NCBI RefSeq assembly: GCF_018403185.1
Contig: NZ_BOSE01000014.1
Span: 61,303-125,302 of the forward strand
DNA from: Paenibacillus montaniterrae
GTDB taxonomy: Bacteria; Bacillota; Bacilli; Paenibacillales; Paenibacillaceae
Length of the DNA stretch: 64,000 bases
Direction: 5' to 3'
The translations under genes were made by a program, and so were the position numbers. Under the pieces are notes generated by a model, which saw nothing but the letters and a program-made list of their open reading frames with translations, searched no databases and was not told where the DNA came from. Each line of letters starts with the position of its first letter. The stretch's first letter is position 1. Below, piece by piece: positions 25,803 through 33,530 of this stretch.

Positions 25803-25848
25803 CAACTTCAAGCTGCTTCAAGCTTGCTGTTTTCAAAAGGTTTGTTTC

Positions 25849-25878
25849 AGACGCTGGTTGCATACGGCGTCTTTTTTG
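25849..25878 (+). terminator. Intrinsic terminator inside the MFS leader
   Basis: AGACGCTG pairs with CGGCGTCT around an 8 nt loop and is followed by TTTTTTG. It lies between the promoter and the MFS gene, so expression of the pump requires read-through or an alternative fold. Confidence 0.7.
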
Positions 25879-25934
25879 TGCTTTCTATTGCATACGCAAC
25901 TCAACATTACCTTATGGAAAGGGTGACTGCATTA

Positions 25935-25964
25935 ATGAAGAAAGCAGTGGATCAAGCCTCCTAA
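25935..25964 (+). CDS. Nine-codon leader peptide of the MFS pump
   Basis: ATG at 25935 encodes MKKAVDQAS and stops with TAA at 25962. AAAGGGTGA upstream provides a ribosome-binding site. The last three codons form the left arm of the hairpin that hides the ribosome-binding site of the pump gene. A ribosome stalled on this peptide would open the hairpin, as in ermC, cat and tetL leaders. Confidence 0.6.
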   Translation: MKKAVDQAS

Positions 25965-25989
25965 AATAAATGATTTATTCTAGGAGGCT
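25955..25989 (+). promoter_or_regulatory. Hairpin sequestering the MFS ribosome-binding site
   Basis: AGCCTCCTA (25955-25963) pairs perfectly with TAGGAGGCT (25981-25989). After one mismatch, AATAAA pairs with TTTATT around the loop TGA. The right arm contains AGGAGG, the Shine-Dalgarno sequence for the ATG at 25996. This is the structure expected for translational attenuation. Confidence 0.8.
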
Positions 25990-25995
25990 AACGAA

Positions 25996-27432
25996 ATGAA
26001 TACGAACAAAAATACCGCTCAACCAATCCAAGGAGCAGCCAAGCGATTCATGCTCCTGCTAGTGCTGTCGTTATCATCCCTATTGGCGGCGATTACCGTC
26101 GATATGGTTAATCCTGTTCTCGGCTTAATCGGCGAAAGCTTATCTGCCACAAAGGCGCAAGTAAGCTGGGTTGTGAGTGGAGTTGCGCTGGTCCTCGCTA
26201 TTGGCGTTCCGCTTTATGGACGCATGTCAGATTTCTTCGAGCTGCGCAAACTGTTTATGCTGGCAGCTTCCATCTTAACACTAGGCAGTTTAATTTGTGC
26301 GTTGTCTGCCAGTTTGCCGCTACTAGTTTTAGGACGAATGATTCAAGGAGCTGGGATGGCCGCAATTCCCGTCCTGTCTGTCGTCGCGATCTCCAAGCTG
26401 TTTTCCGAAGGCAACAGAGGCTCTGTATTAGGTATTGTTGCAGGCTGCATTGGGATCGGTACCGCCTTTGGCCCGATATTTGGAGGCATAGTTGGGCAAA
26501 TTTGGGGATGGCCGGCTCTTTTCTGGATCACCTTTGTTTTGTCGCTGCTTATTGTGGCTGGTGCTGCTTTTGCCTTGCCGGCAATTGAACCGACAATGGA
26601 AGCTGGCGAAACCCGGCAATTTGACTTGGCGGGCGGAGGATTGCTTGGCCTTGCAGTTGGACTTCTGCTGTTTGGCGTTACGCAAGGAGAGGTGAGCGGC
26701 TTCCACTCGCTATCTGCTGCAGCAAGTCTGCTCGCAGCTGGACTGGCGCTGGTCGGCTTGATTTGGCGCTTACGCACAGCAAGCATGCCATTCATACCGC
26801 CGTCCCTGTTCAAAAACGGCAGCTATATCAGTTCCATTACAATCGCCTTCTTCTCAATGTTTGCCTATTTTGCAGTGCTGGTCTTTGTACCGATGCTTAT
26901 GGTAGAGGTGAATGGACTTTCTCCAGCTCAAGCGGGGCTAACTTTGCTGCCGGGTGGTGCAGCCGTTGCGCTGCTTTCTCCATGGGTCGGTCGTTTGTCT
27001 GATCAAATTGGCAATAAGCCGCTAATCGTTGCAGGGCTGGTAGTAATGGCTTTGTCGACCTTGTACCTGTCGACTTTTGCAGCAGGTGCTGCTCCAATCT
27101 TAGTGTCAATTGGCGTTTTAGGAGCAGGAATCGCCTTTGCGCTCATTCATTCACCAGCCAACAATGCGGCAGTTGGATCGCTTCAACAGGAGCAGCTTGG
27201 AGCTGGAATGGGGCTATTTCAGGGGACACTATATCTCGGTGCGGGAACAGGCGCTGGCCTCATTGGAGCATTGCTGCACGCACGCAAGGATGCGGATGCA
27301 GCTTTCAATCCGCTTTACCAATTGCTTGCAGTCGGCTATTCTGATGCGCTTCTCGCAGCCAGCTTGGCTACGCTGATCGCCCTTATTGCTTCATTCGGAC
27401 TGCGCAGCGGCTCCCTCCGTATAAAGCGATAG
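25996..27432 (+). CDS. MFS efflux transporter, TetL-like 14-TM type
   Basis: A 478-residue membrane protein with about 14 hydrophobic segments. The N-terminal segment VDMVNPVLGLIGESL and motif A-like LYGRMSDFFELRKLF resemble the TetK/TetL and LmrB-type exporters of Gram-positive bacteria. GSVLGIVAGCIGIGTAFGP is the motif C of drug/proton antiporters. It should export a drug or antibiotic. The upstream leader peptide and hairpin suggest that a ribosome-targeting antibiotic both induces and is exported by it. No regulator gene is adjacent. Confidence 0.88.
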   Translation: MNTNKNTAQPIQGAAKRFMLLLVLSLSSLLAAITVDMVNPVLGLIGESLSATKAQVSWVVSGVALVLAIGVPLYGRMSDFFELRKLFMLAASILTLGSLICALSASLPLLVLGRMIQGAGMAAIPVLSVVAISKLFSEGNRGSVLGIVAGCIGIGTAFGPIFGGIVGQIWGWPALFWITFVLSLLIVAGAAFALPAIEPTMEAGETRQFDLAGGGLLGLAVGLLLFGVTQGEVSGFHSLSAAASLLAAGLALVGLIWRLRTASMPFIPPSLFKNGSYISSITIAFFSMFAYFAVLVFVPMLMVEVNGLSPAQAGLTLLPGGAAVALLSPWVGRLSDQIGNKPLIVAGLVVMALSTLYLSTFAAGAAPILVSIGVLGAGIAFALIHSPANNAAVGSLQQEQLGAGMGLFQGTLYLGAGTGAGLIGALLHARKDADAAFNPLYQLLAVGYSDALLAASLATLIALIASFGLRSGSLRIKR

Positions 27433-27446
27433 CTGCCTATAAATAA

Positions 27447-27493
27447 AGGTTGTTCAGAAAGTCTGGCATCGCGCTCGACTTTCTGAACAACCT
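27447..27493. terminator. Bidirectional terminator between MFS and methionine aminopeptidase genes
   Basis: A perfect 17 bp inverted repeat, AGGTTGTTCAGAAAGTC / GACTTTCTGAACAACCT, with a 13 nt loop. Both flanking genes converge on it. The T-rich flank is better on the minus strand (TTTATTTATA). Confidence 0.8.
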
Positions 27494-27517
27494 CACTTTG
27501 CCGATTTGCACCCATTT

Positions 27518-28264
27518 CTACTGGGCTGTTAAAATGAGCGGACCATCCGCCGTAATCGCAATCGTATGCTCAAATTGCGCCGACAGCTTGCCGTCAGCCG
27601 TTCTCGCGGTCCACTCATCATCATCGATCGTAATACGGAACGTACCCTCGTTAATCATCGGCTCTATTGTAAAGACCATGCCTTCCTTCAAGCGAATGCC
27701 TTTGCCCGCTACGCCAACATGCTCATAGCTCGGCTCCTCGTGCAAGCTCCGTCCAATCCCGTGCGCCAGCAAATCGCGTACAACCGAAAATCCGTTTGCC
27801 TCCGCATGCTGTTGAATCGCCGACGTGATGTCGCCGAGCCGCCCTCCGGGAAGTGCCTTAGCGATCCCCAAATCGAGGCATTCCTTTGCCACTCTCATTA
27901 GTTTTTGCGCTTCCGGCGTAATATTGCCTACTGCATAGCACCAGCACGAATCACCGAACCATCCGCCATATTCCACAACAATGTCGAGCTTCAGCAGATC
28001 GCCGTCTTTAAGCTTCAGGTTAGAAGGAATACCATGGGCCACCACGTCGTTGACCGAAGTGCAAGTTTCAGCAGGAAATCCGTTATACCCTTTCGTAAAC
28101 TGCTTGCCGCCCAGCTTGGTAATATGTTTGGCAACAAAATCATTAATTTCTCGGGTGGTGATACCGGGCTCAATCAGTTTGGATACCGCGCGGTAGCAGT
28201 CCGCTACGATTTGGCCAGCTGTCTTCATCTCTTCGATTTCCCTTGGTGATTTTAAAGTGATCAT
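27518..28264 (-). CDS. map: Methionine aminopeptidase, type I, paralogue 1
   Basis: A 248-residue metalloprotease that removes N-terminal Met from nascent proteins in the cytoplasm. The five metal ligands are visible: two Asp in LDIVVEYGGWFGDSCW, His in AHGIGRSLHEEP, Glu in FTIEPMI and Glu in EHTIAI. It begins MITLKSPREI. AAGGAG lies 13 nt upstream, a little far. A second, closely related gene lies 534 bp upstream on the same strand, so one of the two is probably specialised. The housekeeping map in Firmicutes normally lies in the ribosomal protein cluster, not here. Confidence 0.92.
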   Translation of the reverse strand: MITLKSPREIEEMKTAGQIVADCYRAVSKLIEPGITTREINDFVAKHITKLGGKQFTKGYNGFPAETCTSVNDVVAHGIPSNLKLKDGDLLKLDIVVEYGGWFGDSCWCYAVGNITPEAQKLMRVAKECLDLGIAKALPGGRLGDITSAIQQHAEANGFSVVRDLLAHGIGRSLHEEPSYEHVGVAGKGIRLKEGMVFTIEPMINEGTFRITIDDDEWTARTADGKLSAQFEHTIAITADGPLILTAQ

Positions 28265-28323
28265 CCTTGTTTATTCGCTCCTTATCGTTCTATATATCTG
28301 CTGTCCTTGCTCGCTTGCAGAAA

Positions 28324-28764
28324 CTATTGCTTATTCAGCAGCAGCGGCCCCATTTCGCTCAACGTCTTTTGCCCCCACTGCTCGATAAGCTGGCAGTAGC
28401 TTTCCGCATCATGCATGTGAGCTGCCACATCAGCGATCGTCATCGACCAGGCTACTTTAGGAAGCGGGCGCGCATCTGCTGGCCTGCGCACGCCTTTGCT
28501 TCGTCCAGGACCTCGAGCCGCATCCGCGAGAATCATTTGCACTGTATAGCCTCGCTCGACATAATTGCGCAGCGCAGATTCAATCCATAAATACATCTCA
28601 TCGCTATAGCCTTCATGCTGAATCATATAGCAGGCTACCGTTACAAAATGAACGCGTCCATAGCCAGGATCAACAAATTCCAACGCTAAAAACTGATGAT
28701 AAATCTCTTCGCAGCTTCTCCCCTCTAAAGGTACGGCGCCGCATAACCGGCAAGCTTCCGACAT
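28324..28764 (-). CDS. DUF5946-like small zinc-binding protein
   Basis: A 146-residue soluble protein. The N-terminal CRLCG and central features (EEIYHQFLALEFVDPGYGRV, HFVTVACYMIQHEGYS) match the DUF5946 family as I remember it. The paired Cys residues and several His suggest a bound metal, but no activity is known. It lies between two methionine aminopeptidase genes with short gaps and is probably cotranscribed with them. Confidence 0.6.
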   Translation of the reverse strand: MSEACRLCGAVPLEGRSCEEIYHQFLALEFVDPGYGRVHFVTVACYMIQHEGYSDEMYLWIESALRNYVERGYTVQMILADAARGPGRSKGVRRPADARPLPKVAWSMTIADVAAHMHDAESYCQLIEQWGQKTLSEMGPLLLNKQ

Positions 28765-28797
28765 CTGTATCCTCTCCTGTCTACTAGGATCTTACAA

Positions 28798-29544
28798 TTA
28801 TTGCTGGGTCAAAATAAGCGGTCCATTCTTCGTTATTGCGATCGTATGCTCATACTGGGCTGAATTTTTGCCGTCGATCGTTCTTGCGGTCCAGCCATTG
28901 GCATCCATTTTGCTCTGCCATGCCCCCTCGTTAAGCATCGGCTCAATCGTAATCACCATTCCTTCTTTAAGCCGTAATCCTTTTCCGGGCACACCAAAGT
29001 GCGGGATATTCGGCTCTTCATGAATTTTAGGCCCGATGCCATGGCCGGTGAACTCTCTTACTACGGAGAAGCCTTGCGCTTCCGCATAGGATTGAATCGC
29101 ATGTCCAATGTCTCCGATTCGATTGCCAATGCACGCTTGCTCAATCCCTATGTAGAGGCTGCTATGCGTCACCTCCAGCAATTTCTGCGTCCTGTCTGCA
29201 ATGCTCCCTACTGCATAGGACCAGGCCGAATCCGCCAGATAGCCATTTAAATTAACTACGAAATCTATCGTCACAATATCCCCATTGCGTAGCGGCTCCT
29301 TGCGAGGATAGCCATGGCAAATTTCATCATTAACAGAAGCGCAGGTTGCAAATTGATAGCCCTTGTAGCCTTTCTGCTCAGGATATGCTCCATGCTTAAG
29401 CAAATACGCTTCTACAAAGCGATCGATTTCCAATGTTGTTGTGCCAGGCCGAATGAGGTTGGCAATTTCCTTATGGCAAGCGGCCAACAGCTTTCCCGCT
29501 TCATGCATTTGCTGGATTTCTCTCGATGATTTCAATGTGATCAA
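28798..29544 (-). CDS. map: Methionine aminopeptidase, type I, paralogue 2
   Basis: A 248-residue enzyme that aligns end to end with the downstream paralogue. Metal ligands are conserved (IDFVVNLNGYLADSAW, GHGIGPKIHEEP, TIEPML, EHTIAI). The best start is TTG at 29544, with GGAG 8 nt upstream. It gives MITLKSSREI, matching MITLKSPREI of paralogue 1, and both proteins are then the same length. The GTG at 29553 overlaps the ribosome-binding site. This is tandem-type duplication of map with one gene in between. Confidence 0.9.
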   Translation of the reverse strand: MITLKSSREIQQMHEAGKLLAACHKEIANLIRPGTTTLEIDRFVEAYLLKHGAYPEQKGYKGYQFATCASVNDEICHGYPRKEPLRNGDIVTIDFVVNLNGYLADSAWSYAVGSIADRTQKLLEVTHSSLYIGIEQACIGNRIGDIGHAIQSYAEAQGFSVVREFTGHGIGPKIHEEPNIPHFGVPGKGLRLKEGMVITIEPMLNEGAWQSKMDANGWTARTIDGKNSAQYEHTIAITKNGPLILTQQ

Positions 29545-29577
29545 CGTTATCACTCCATTCTTAACGTCTTGCGCGGT

Positions 29578-30117
29578 TTACAAATAAGCTTGCTGCTTCT
29601 GCTTATCCTTCTTCCTTTGCGCATAGTGATAGCGATTGCGGCAATTAGAGCTGCAAAACCGCGCTACTTTGGCTCGCTGATACGGGATAAACCAATGTCC
29701 GCAATGGATGCATGTCTGCAAATCAAGCTGCGCATTTCTCTCCAATGCCTCAAGCAGGCTAATGATTGCCTCCATATATTTGCGCTTCAGCAAGTCTGGA
29801 CTGTCCACAAACTCTGTATGCAGCAAAATTTGCTCACTAGAGCTCCCTTGGCTGTCATCGCTGCCGAATAAATTTGCCAGCTTTGGTACAATGCTTACTT
29901 TTAAGCGCACCGCTTGATACTGCTCGAACAGCTCGTTGATTTTTGCGATCGTCGCCTCATTGAGTCCCTTCTTGTCTCGCACCGATTCAGCGACAAGCAG
30001 CAGCAAAGCTTGCAGTTCATACTCTATGCTTCCTTTTTGCACGTGATGCTGACTTATTTCATTGATAACAGTCAAAAAGTAATTTTCCCGCGATAAGGTC
30101 GGACACATATCAGACAC
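29578..30117 (-). CDS. CGNR-like zinc-finger protein
   Basis: A 179-residue protein with a helical N-terminal part and a C-terminal zinc finger: CIHCGHWFI, then FCSSNCRNRYHYAQRKK. Two CxxC/CxxxC pairs followed by a basic helix match the CGNR zinc-finger domain, thought to bind nucleic acid. It is the first gene of the minus-strand cluster with the two map genes, 33 bp before the second, and might regulate them. The target is unknown. Confidence 0.6.
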   Translation of the reverse strand: MSDMCPTLSRENYFLTVINEISQHHVQKGSIEYELQALLLLVAESVRDKKGLNEATIAKINELFEQYQAVRLKVSIVPKLANLFGSDDSQGSSSEQILLHTEFVDSPDLLKRKYMEAIISLLEALERNAQLDLQTCIHCGHWFIPYQRAKVARFCSSNCRNRYHYAQRKKDKQKQQAYL

Positions 30118-30260
30118 TCCTTGCTCAAATTTAAACGGATTAACATATTCAATACGTTTATACCATTAATTCCATAAAAGATCAACAAAAAAAGGGGTTG
30201 AACGGCACGTTACGTGCTGTTTTATAATGAACTCAAGCATGAAGTTGAAGGAGGCCAGAG

Positions 30261-31001
30261 ATGTATACAATTGGTCAGCTTTCCAAGAAAACAGGCGTTA
30301 CGGTAAGAACACTCGACTACTATGATGAGATTGGCCTATTAAAGCCAGCAGCCGCTACAGAAGGTGGCCACCGTTTGTATGGAGACCAAGAGGTGATGCG
30401 TTTAGAGCAAATTTTGGCGTTAAAGTATTTAGGTTTTTCCTTGGAAAAAATTCAGCTAATTTTGCGCGAGTCTCCTCCTTCCTGGGAGGCGGCGCTCACA
30501 GAGCAGTTGTTAATGGTCGAGGAAGAGAAGAAACGGCTCGATGATTTGCATCGCTCACTACAAGGAATTCTGTACTCCATTCAGATTGAGAAGCAGGTCA
30601 ATTGGCCGCTTATTTTCGGTGTCATGCATATGTTTCAGCAGGGTGAACGCGAAGCAATTAAAGTGCTGGATCGCTATATGAGTCGGGAGCAGCAGGATAA
30701 AATGCTGTCCGTTAATATGGATCAGCACAAAATGGACCAATGGGTCGCACTCATTTATGAAATCCGGGAAAACCTCCACGAATCGCCTGACTCTCCTATC
30801 GCCCAACAGCTTGCTGCACGCTGGATGGAAGGTGTATATGAAATGTTTGGTCAAGATGATGAGTTTTTAAGCAGCGCCTGGAACGCGATTACGGAGGAAA
30901 GTGACGGAGTTATGTTTTACCCGATGACCAGGGACGTCGTTGATTTTATTACAGAAGCGATCAAGGTGAAGGAAAAGAAAGCAGGTGAAGCCAACGCATG
31001 A
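30261..31001 (+). CDS. MerR-family regulator with C-terminal sensing domain
   Basis: A 246-residue regulator. The N-terminal MerR winged helix reads MYTIGQLSKKTGVTVRTLDY followed by YDEIGLLKPA and GGHRLYGDQEV, then a dimerisation helix. The long C-terminal part (about 120-246) resembles TipAS-type antibiotic-binding domains. It overlaps the ABC ATPase gene by 4 bp (ATGA), so the operon is translationally coupled. It probably activates its own exporter in response to a drug. Confidence 0.88.
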   Translation: MYTIGQLSKKTGVTVRTLDYYDEIGLLKPAAATEGGHRLYGDQEVMRLEQILALKYLGFSLEKIQLILRESPPSWEAALTEQLLMVEEEKKRLDDLHRSLQGILYSIQIEKQVNWPLIFGVMHMFQQGEREAIKVLDRYMSREQQDKMLSVNMDQHKMDQWVALIYEIRENLHESPDSPIAQQLAARWMEGVYEMFGQDDEFLSSAWNAITEESDGVMFYPMTRDVVDFITEAIKVKEKKAGEANA

Positions 31002-31936
31002 GTATCGCGATTCAATTGAACAATGTTAGAAAAACGTATGGTAAAAAGGTCACAGCGATTCAAGACTTGTCGCTAACGATTGAAGAAGGAAGCATTTACG
31101 CCCTGCTGGGGCCTAACGGCTCCGGTAAATCAACAACATTTCGCATTCTGACCACCTTGGCAGCAGCCGATCAAGGAGAAATCTACTATTTTGGTTCTCG
31201 CAAAATCAACAAGATAACAATTGGTTGTGTTGCTCAAAACTCCGGTGTCGATCCAACGGCAACAGGAAGGGAAAATTTGATGCTTCAGGGCAGAATTTAT
31301 GGCTTGCGCGGAAAGGAGCTCCAGGAGCGGGTAAACGAGCTGCTTGCACACTTCCATTTGCAGGAGGCTGCTGATCGATTGAGCAGACATTACTCTGGTG
31401 GAATGAGAAGAAAGCTCGACCTTGCGATGGGAATTATTCATCGCCCAAGGCTGCTTTTTCTCGATGAACCGACCACTGGCCTGGACCCCGAATCTCGTGC
31501 CGAGCTGTGGCAAATGATTAAGCAGCTGCAAAGCGATGCTGGCATGACCGTTCTACTAACCACTCATTATATGGAAGAAGCTGACGAACTGGCTAACCAG
31601 ATCGCATTTATGAATGAAGGCAAAATCGTTGCTGTTGGAACACCCGATGAGATGAAAAACAAGGTTGGCGGCGACACGATTACGATCCAGTGCCGACATT
31701 CCCAAGCAGCCGCACAAGTGCTTGCTGCAGCTTATGACGTTCAACAGCACGAGCAACAGAATGACAATATGCTGCATGTTGTAACAGAGCATGGAGCCGA
31801 GAAGCTGCCAGACATTATGAGACGATTGGACGAACAAAGCATTACGGTAGATTCAATTACAGTAGCAAGGCCAGATCTTGGCGATGCGTACCTGCTATAT
31901 ACAGGAAAAACATTGAGGAAGGAAGGGAATTCATGA
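30998..31936 (+). CDS. ABC-2 exporter ATPase, DrrA type
   Basis: A 312-residue ATP-binding subunit. Walker A is GPNGSGKST, the signature YSGGMRRKLD, Walker B LLFLDEP, followed by TTGLD and the switch His in TTHYMEE. The C-terminal extension with PDLGDAYLLYTGK is typical of DrrA/daunorubicin-type exporters. It is coupled by a 4 bp overlap with both neighbours. It powers drug or lipid export with the permease encoded next. Confidence 0.9.
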   Translation: MSIAIQLNNVRKTYGKKVTAIQDLSLTIEEGSIYALLGPNGSGKSTTFRILTTLAAADQGEIYYFGSRKINKITIGCVAQNSGVDPTATGRENLMLQGRIYGLRGKELQERVNELLAHFHLQEAADRLSRHYSGGMRRKLDLAMGIIHRPRLLFLDEPTTGLDPESRAELWQMIKQLQSDAGMTVLLTTHYMEEADELANQIAFMNEGKIVAVGTPDEMKNKVGGDTITIQCRHSQAAAQVLAAAYDVQQHEQQNDNMLHVVTEHGAEKLPDIMRRLDEQSITVDSITVARPDLGDAYLLYTGKTLRKEGNS

Positions 31937-32706
31937 AGCTGCTTACGGATACGGGATGGGTGTTCATGCGTTATTTGAGAGGCTTGCTCCGCTCTCCTTT
32001 TATATTGGTAATGACGGTCGTGCAGCCAATTTTTTGGATGATTTTATTCGGTCATGTGTTTTCCAGCATAGGCAGCATTCCTGGGTTTGCAGCCAGCTCC
32101 TACATCGATTATCTCGGGCCAGGAATTGTCATGATGAGCACGATGATGTCTGGCGCATACAGCGGCATGGGCGTGCTGAGCGACTATAAGGATGGCGTGC
32201 TCGACCGCATGTTGATTTCGCCGATCAATCGTCTCGCTATGCTGCTCGGCTCCTTGCTGCAGGATGCGCTAACCTTGATCATTCAGGCCGCGCTTATGGT
32301 TGGAGTCGCTTCTTTGCTGGGCGCCAGCTTTAGCGGAGGACTGCTAAGCATTGTTCAGTTGATTCTGATTGCCGTGCTGCTAGGGCTGGCGATGGGAGCC
32401 TTGTCCATCTCGCTGGGACTGATCGTCCGCAAGGAATCCAGCCTGACTGCTGCCGTCAGCTTTGCAACAATGCCGTTATTATTTTTGTCAGGCTTGTTTA
32501 TGCCATTACAATTAGTACCGCGCTGGGTGGAGCTGATCGCCCGCTTCAACCCGCTGAATTGGGCGGTAGAAGCAGGCCGGGAGGTGCTTGGCGCGCAGCC
32601 GGATTGGAGCCTCGTATTGCAGCACGGCAGCTACCTGCTCATACTATTTGCTGCAGCATGCCTGCTCGTTTTTGCAGCCTTTCGCCAATATCAACGATCG
32701 CTGTAA
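31933..32706 (+). CDS. ABC-2 exporter permease, DrrB type
   Basis: A 257-residue membrane protein with six hydrophobic segments. LYDPIF-like motifs are absent, but VVQPIFWMILFGHVF and FATMPLLFLSGLFMPL are the hallmarks of ABC-2 (DrrB/NodJ) permeases. It ends the MerR-ATPase-permease operon. A hairpin lies 23 bp after the stop. The exported compound is unknown. Confidence 0.9.
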   Translation: MKLLTDTGWVFMRYLRGLLRSPFILVMTVVQPIFWMILFGHVFSSIGSIPGFAASSYIDYLGPGIVMMSTMMSGAYSGMGVLSDYKDGVLDRMLISPINRLAMLLGSLLQDALTLIIQAALMVGVASLLGASFSGGLLSIVQLILIAVLLGLAMGALSISLGLIVRKESSLTAAVSFATMPLLFLSGLFMPLQLVPRWVELIARFNPLNWAVEAGREVLGAQPDWSLVLQHGSYLLILFAAACLLVFAAFRQYQRSL

Positions 32707-32728
32707 AACGATTCGTAGGGGGAGCAAG

Positions 32729-32753
32729 TTAGCGGCTAACTGCTAGCCGCTAA
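32729..32753 (+). repeat. Perfect inverted repeat after the exporter operon
   Basis: TTAGCGGCTA pairs with TAGCCGCTAA around ACTGC. There is no T run, so it is a weak terminator candidate. It is followed at 32762-32876 by at least three copies of GCTGGCAGCTAACTACTGAGC-like sequence. Confidence 0.5.
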
Positions 32754-32876
32754 CTGCGGGAGCTGCTGGCAGCTAACTACTGAGCCACTAGAGCCGCTAA
32801 TGCTGGCAGCTAATTACTGAGCTGAGCTGCTAGCCGCTAACGCTGGCAGCTAACTACTGAGCTGCTAGCCGCTAAC

Positions 32877-33060
32877 GAAACTAGGTAACGCTATTCGTGA
32901 CAAACGAAGTCCTGCAAAAATCTAACGAAGCTACAGCAGCTTATTAGGCGTTTTCCACTGTAAATGCGCTACTTTTCCGCCAATAACGTTGCTGATATTC
33001 GTTAGATTTGTACAATCTCCAATTCGATCAATTAGCGTTATCCAGCTTCATTAAAACGCC
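32877..33060 (-). repeat. Dispersed intergenic repeat, copy B
   Basis: On the minus strand it contains CGCCTAATAAG, TTCGTTAGATTT and GAATAGCGTTACCTAGTTTC, the same motif order as 5544-5634 on the plus strand. A second diverged unit lies at 32985-33060 (GGATAACGCTAATTG, TCTAACGAATATC, CGTTATTGGCGG). No ORF is plausible here. Confidence 0.55.
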
Positions 33061-33092
33061 CCCACTACTGAAAACCATCACGAGTCTCCCAT

Positions 33093-33530
33093 ATTCGACG
33101 CCGAATCCACTCCGAAGCGTAACATCGTCATCAATGTCCTATTTTTAAACCTCATCTCTTCCAATGGAAGTTTAAAAATAGGGCTTTCAGGACCAAGAAG
33201 CTTGGACGCTAGTAGAAAATGAGGAGCGCAGCGTAGGCAAAAGCTACGTGAGCACCGGAATTTTCGCTAACGTTCAAGATTCGACGCCGAATCCGCTCCG
33301 AAGCGTAACATCGTCATCAAAGTCCTATTTTTAAACCTCATCTCTTCCAATGGAAGTTTAAAAATAGAGCTTTCAGGACCAAGAAGCTTGGACGCTAGTA
33401 GAAAATGAGGAGCGCAGCGTAGGCAAAAGCTACGTGAGCACCGGAATTTTCGCTAGCGTTCAAGATTCGCCGCCGAATCCACTTCGAAGCGTAACATCGT
33501 CATCAAAGCCCTATTTTTAAACCTCATCTA
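33093..33530. repeat. 186 bp tandem repeat, 2.35 copies
   Basis: Units start at 33093, 33279 and 33465 with an exact 186 bp period and very few substitutions. Each unit contains an inverted repeat CTATTTTTAAAC / GTTTAAAAATAG enclosing TTCCAATGGAA. It also has the stretches GAGGAGCGCAGCGTAGGCAA and TCGCTAACGTTCAAGATTCG. The third, partial unit stops at the end of the phosphotransferase gene. A diverged relative is at 41990-42080. Confidence 0.85.

Noticed and set aside
25784..25969. 61-codon frame in the MFS leader
   Set aside because: It crosses the terminator and the leader peptide in another frame and lacks a ribosome-binding site; the leader structures explain the region better.
32707..33527. 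Small genes in the repeat-rich gap
   Set aside because: No frame has a ribosome-binding site or recognisable protein; all sequence is accounted for by repeats.
33093..33530. CRISPR array
   Set aside because: The repeat unit is 186 bp, in direct contact with the next and without unique spacers; no cas genes are nearby.
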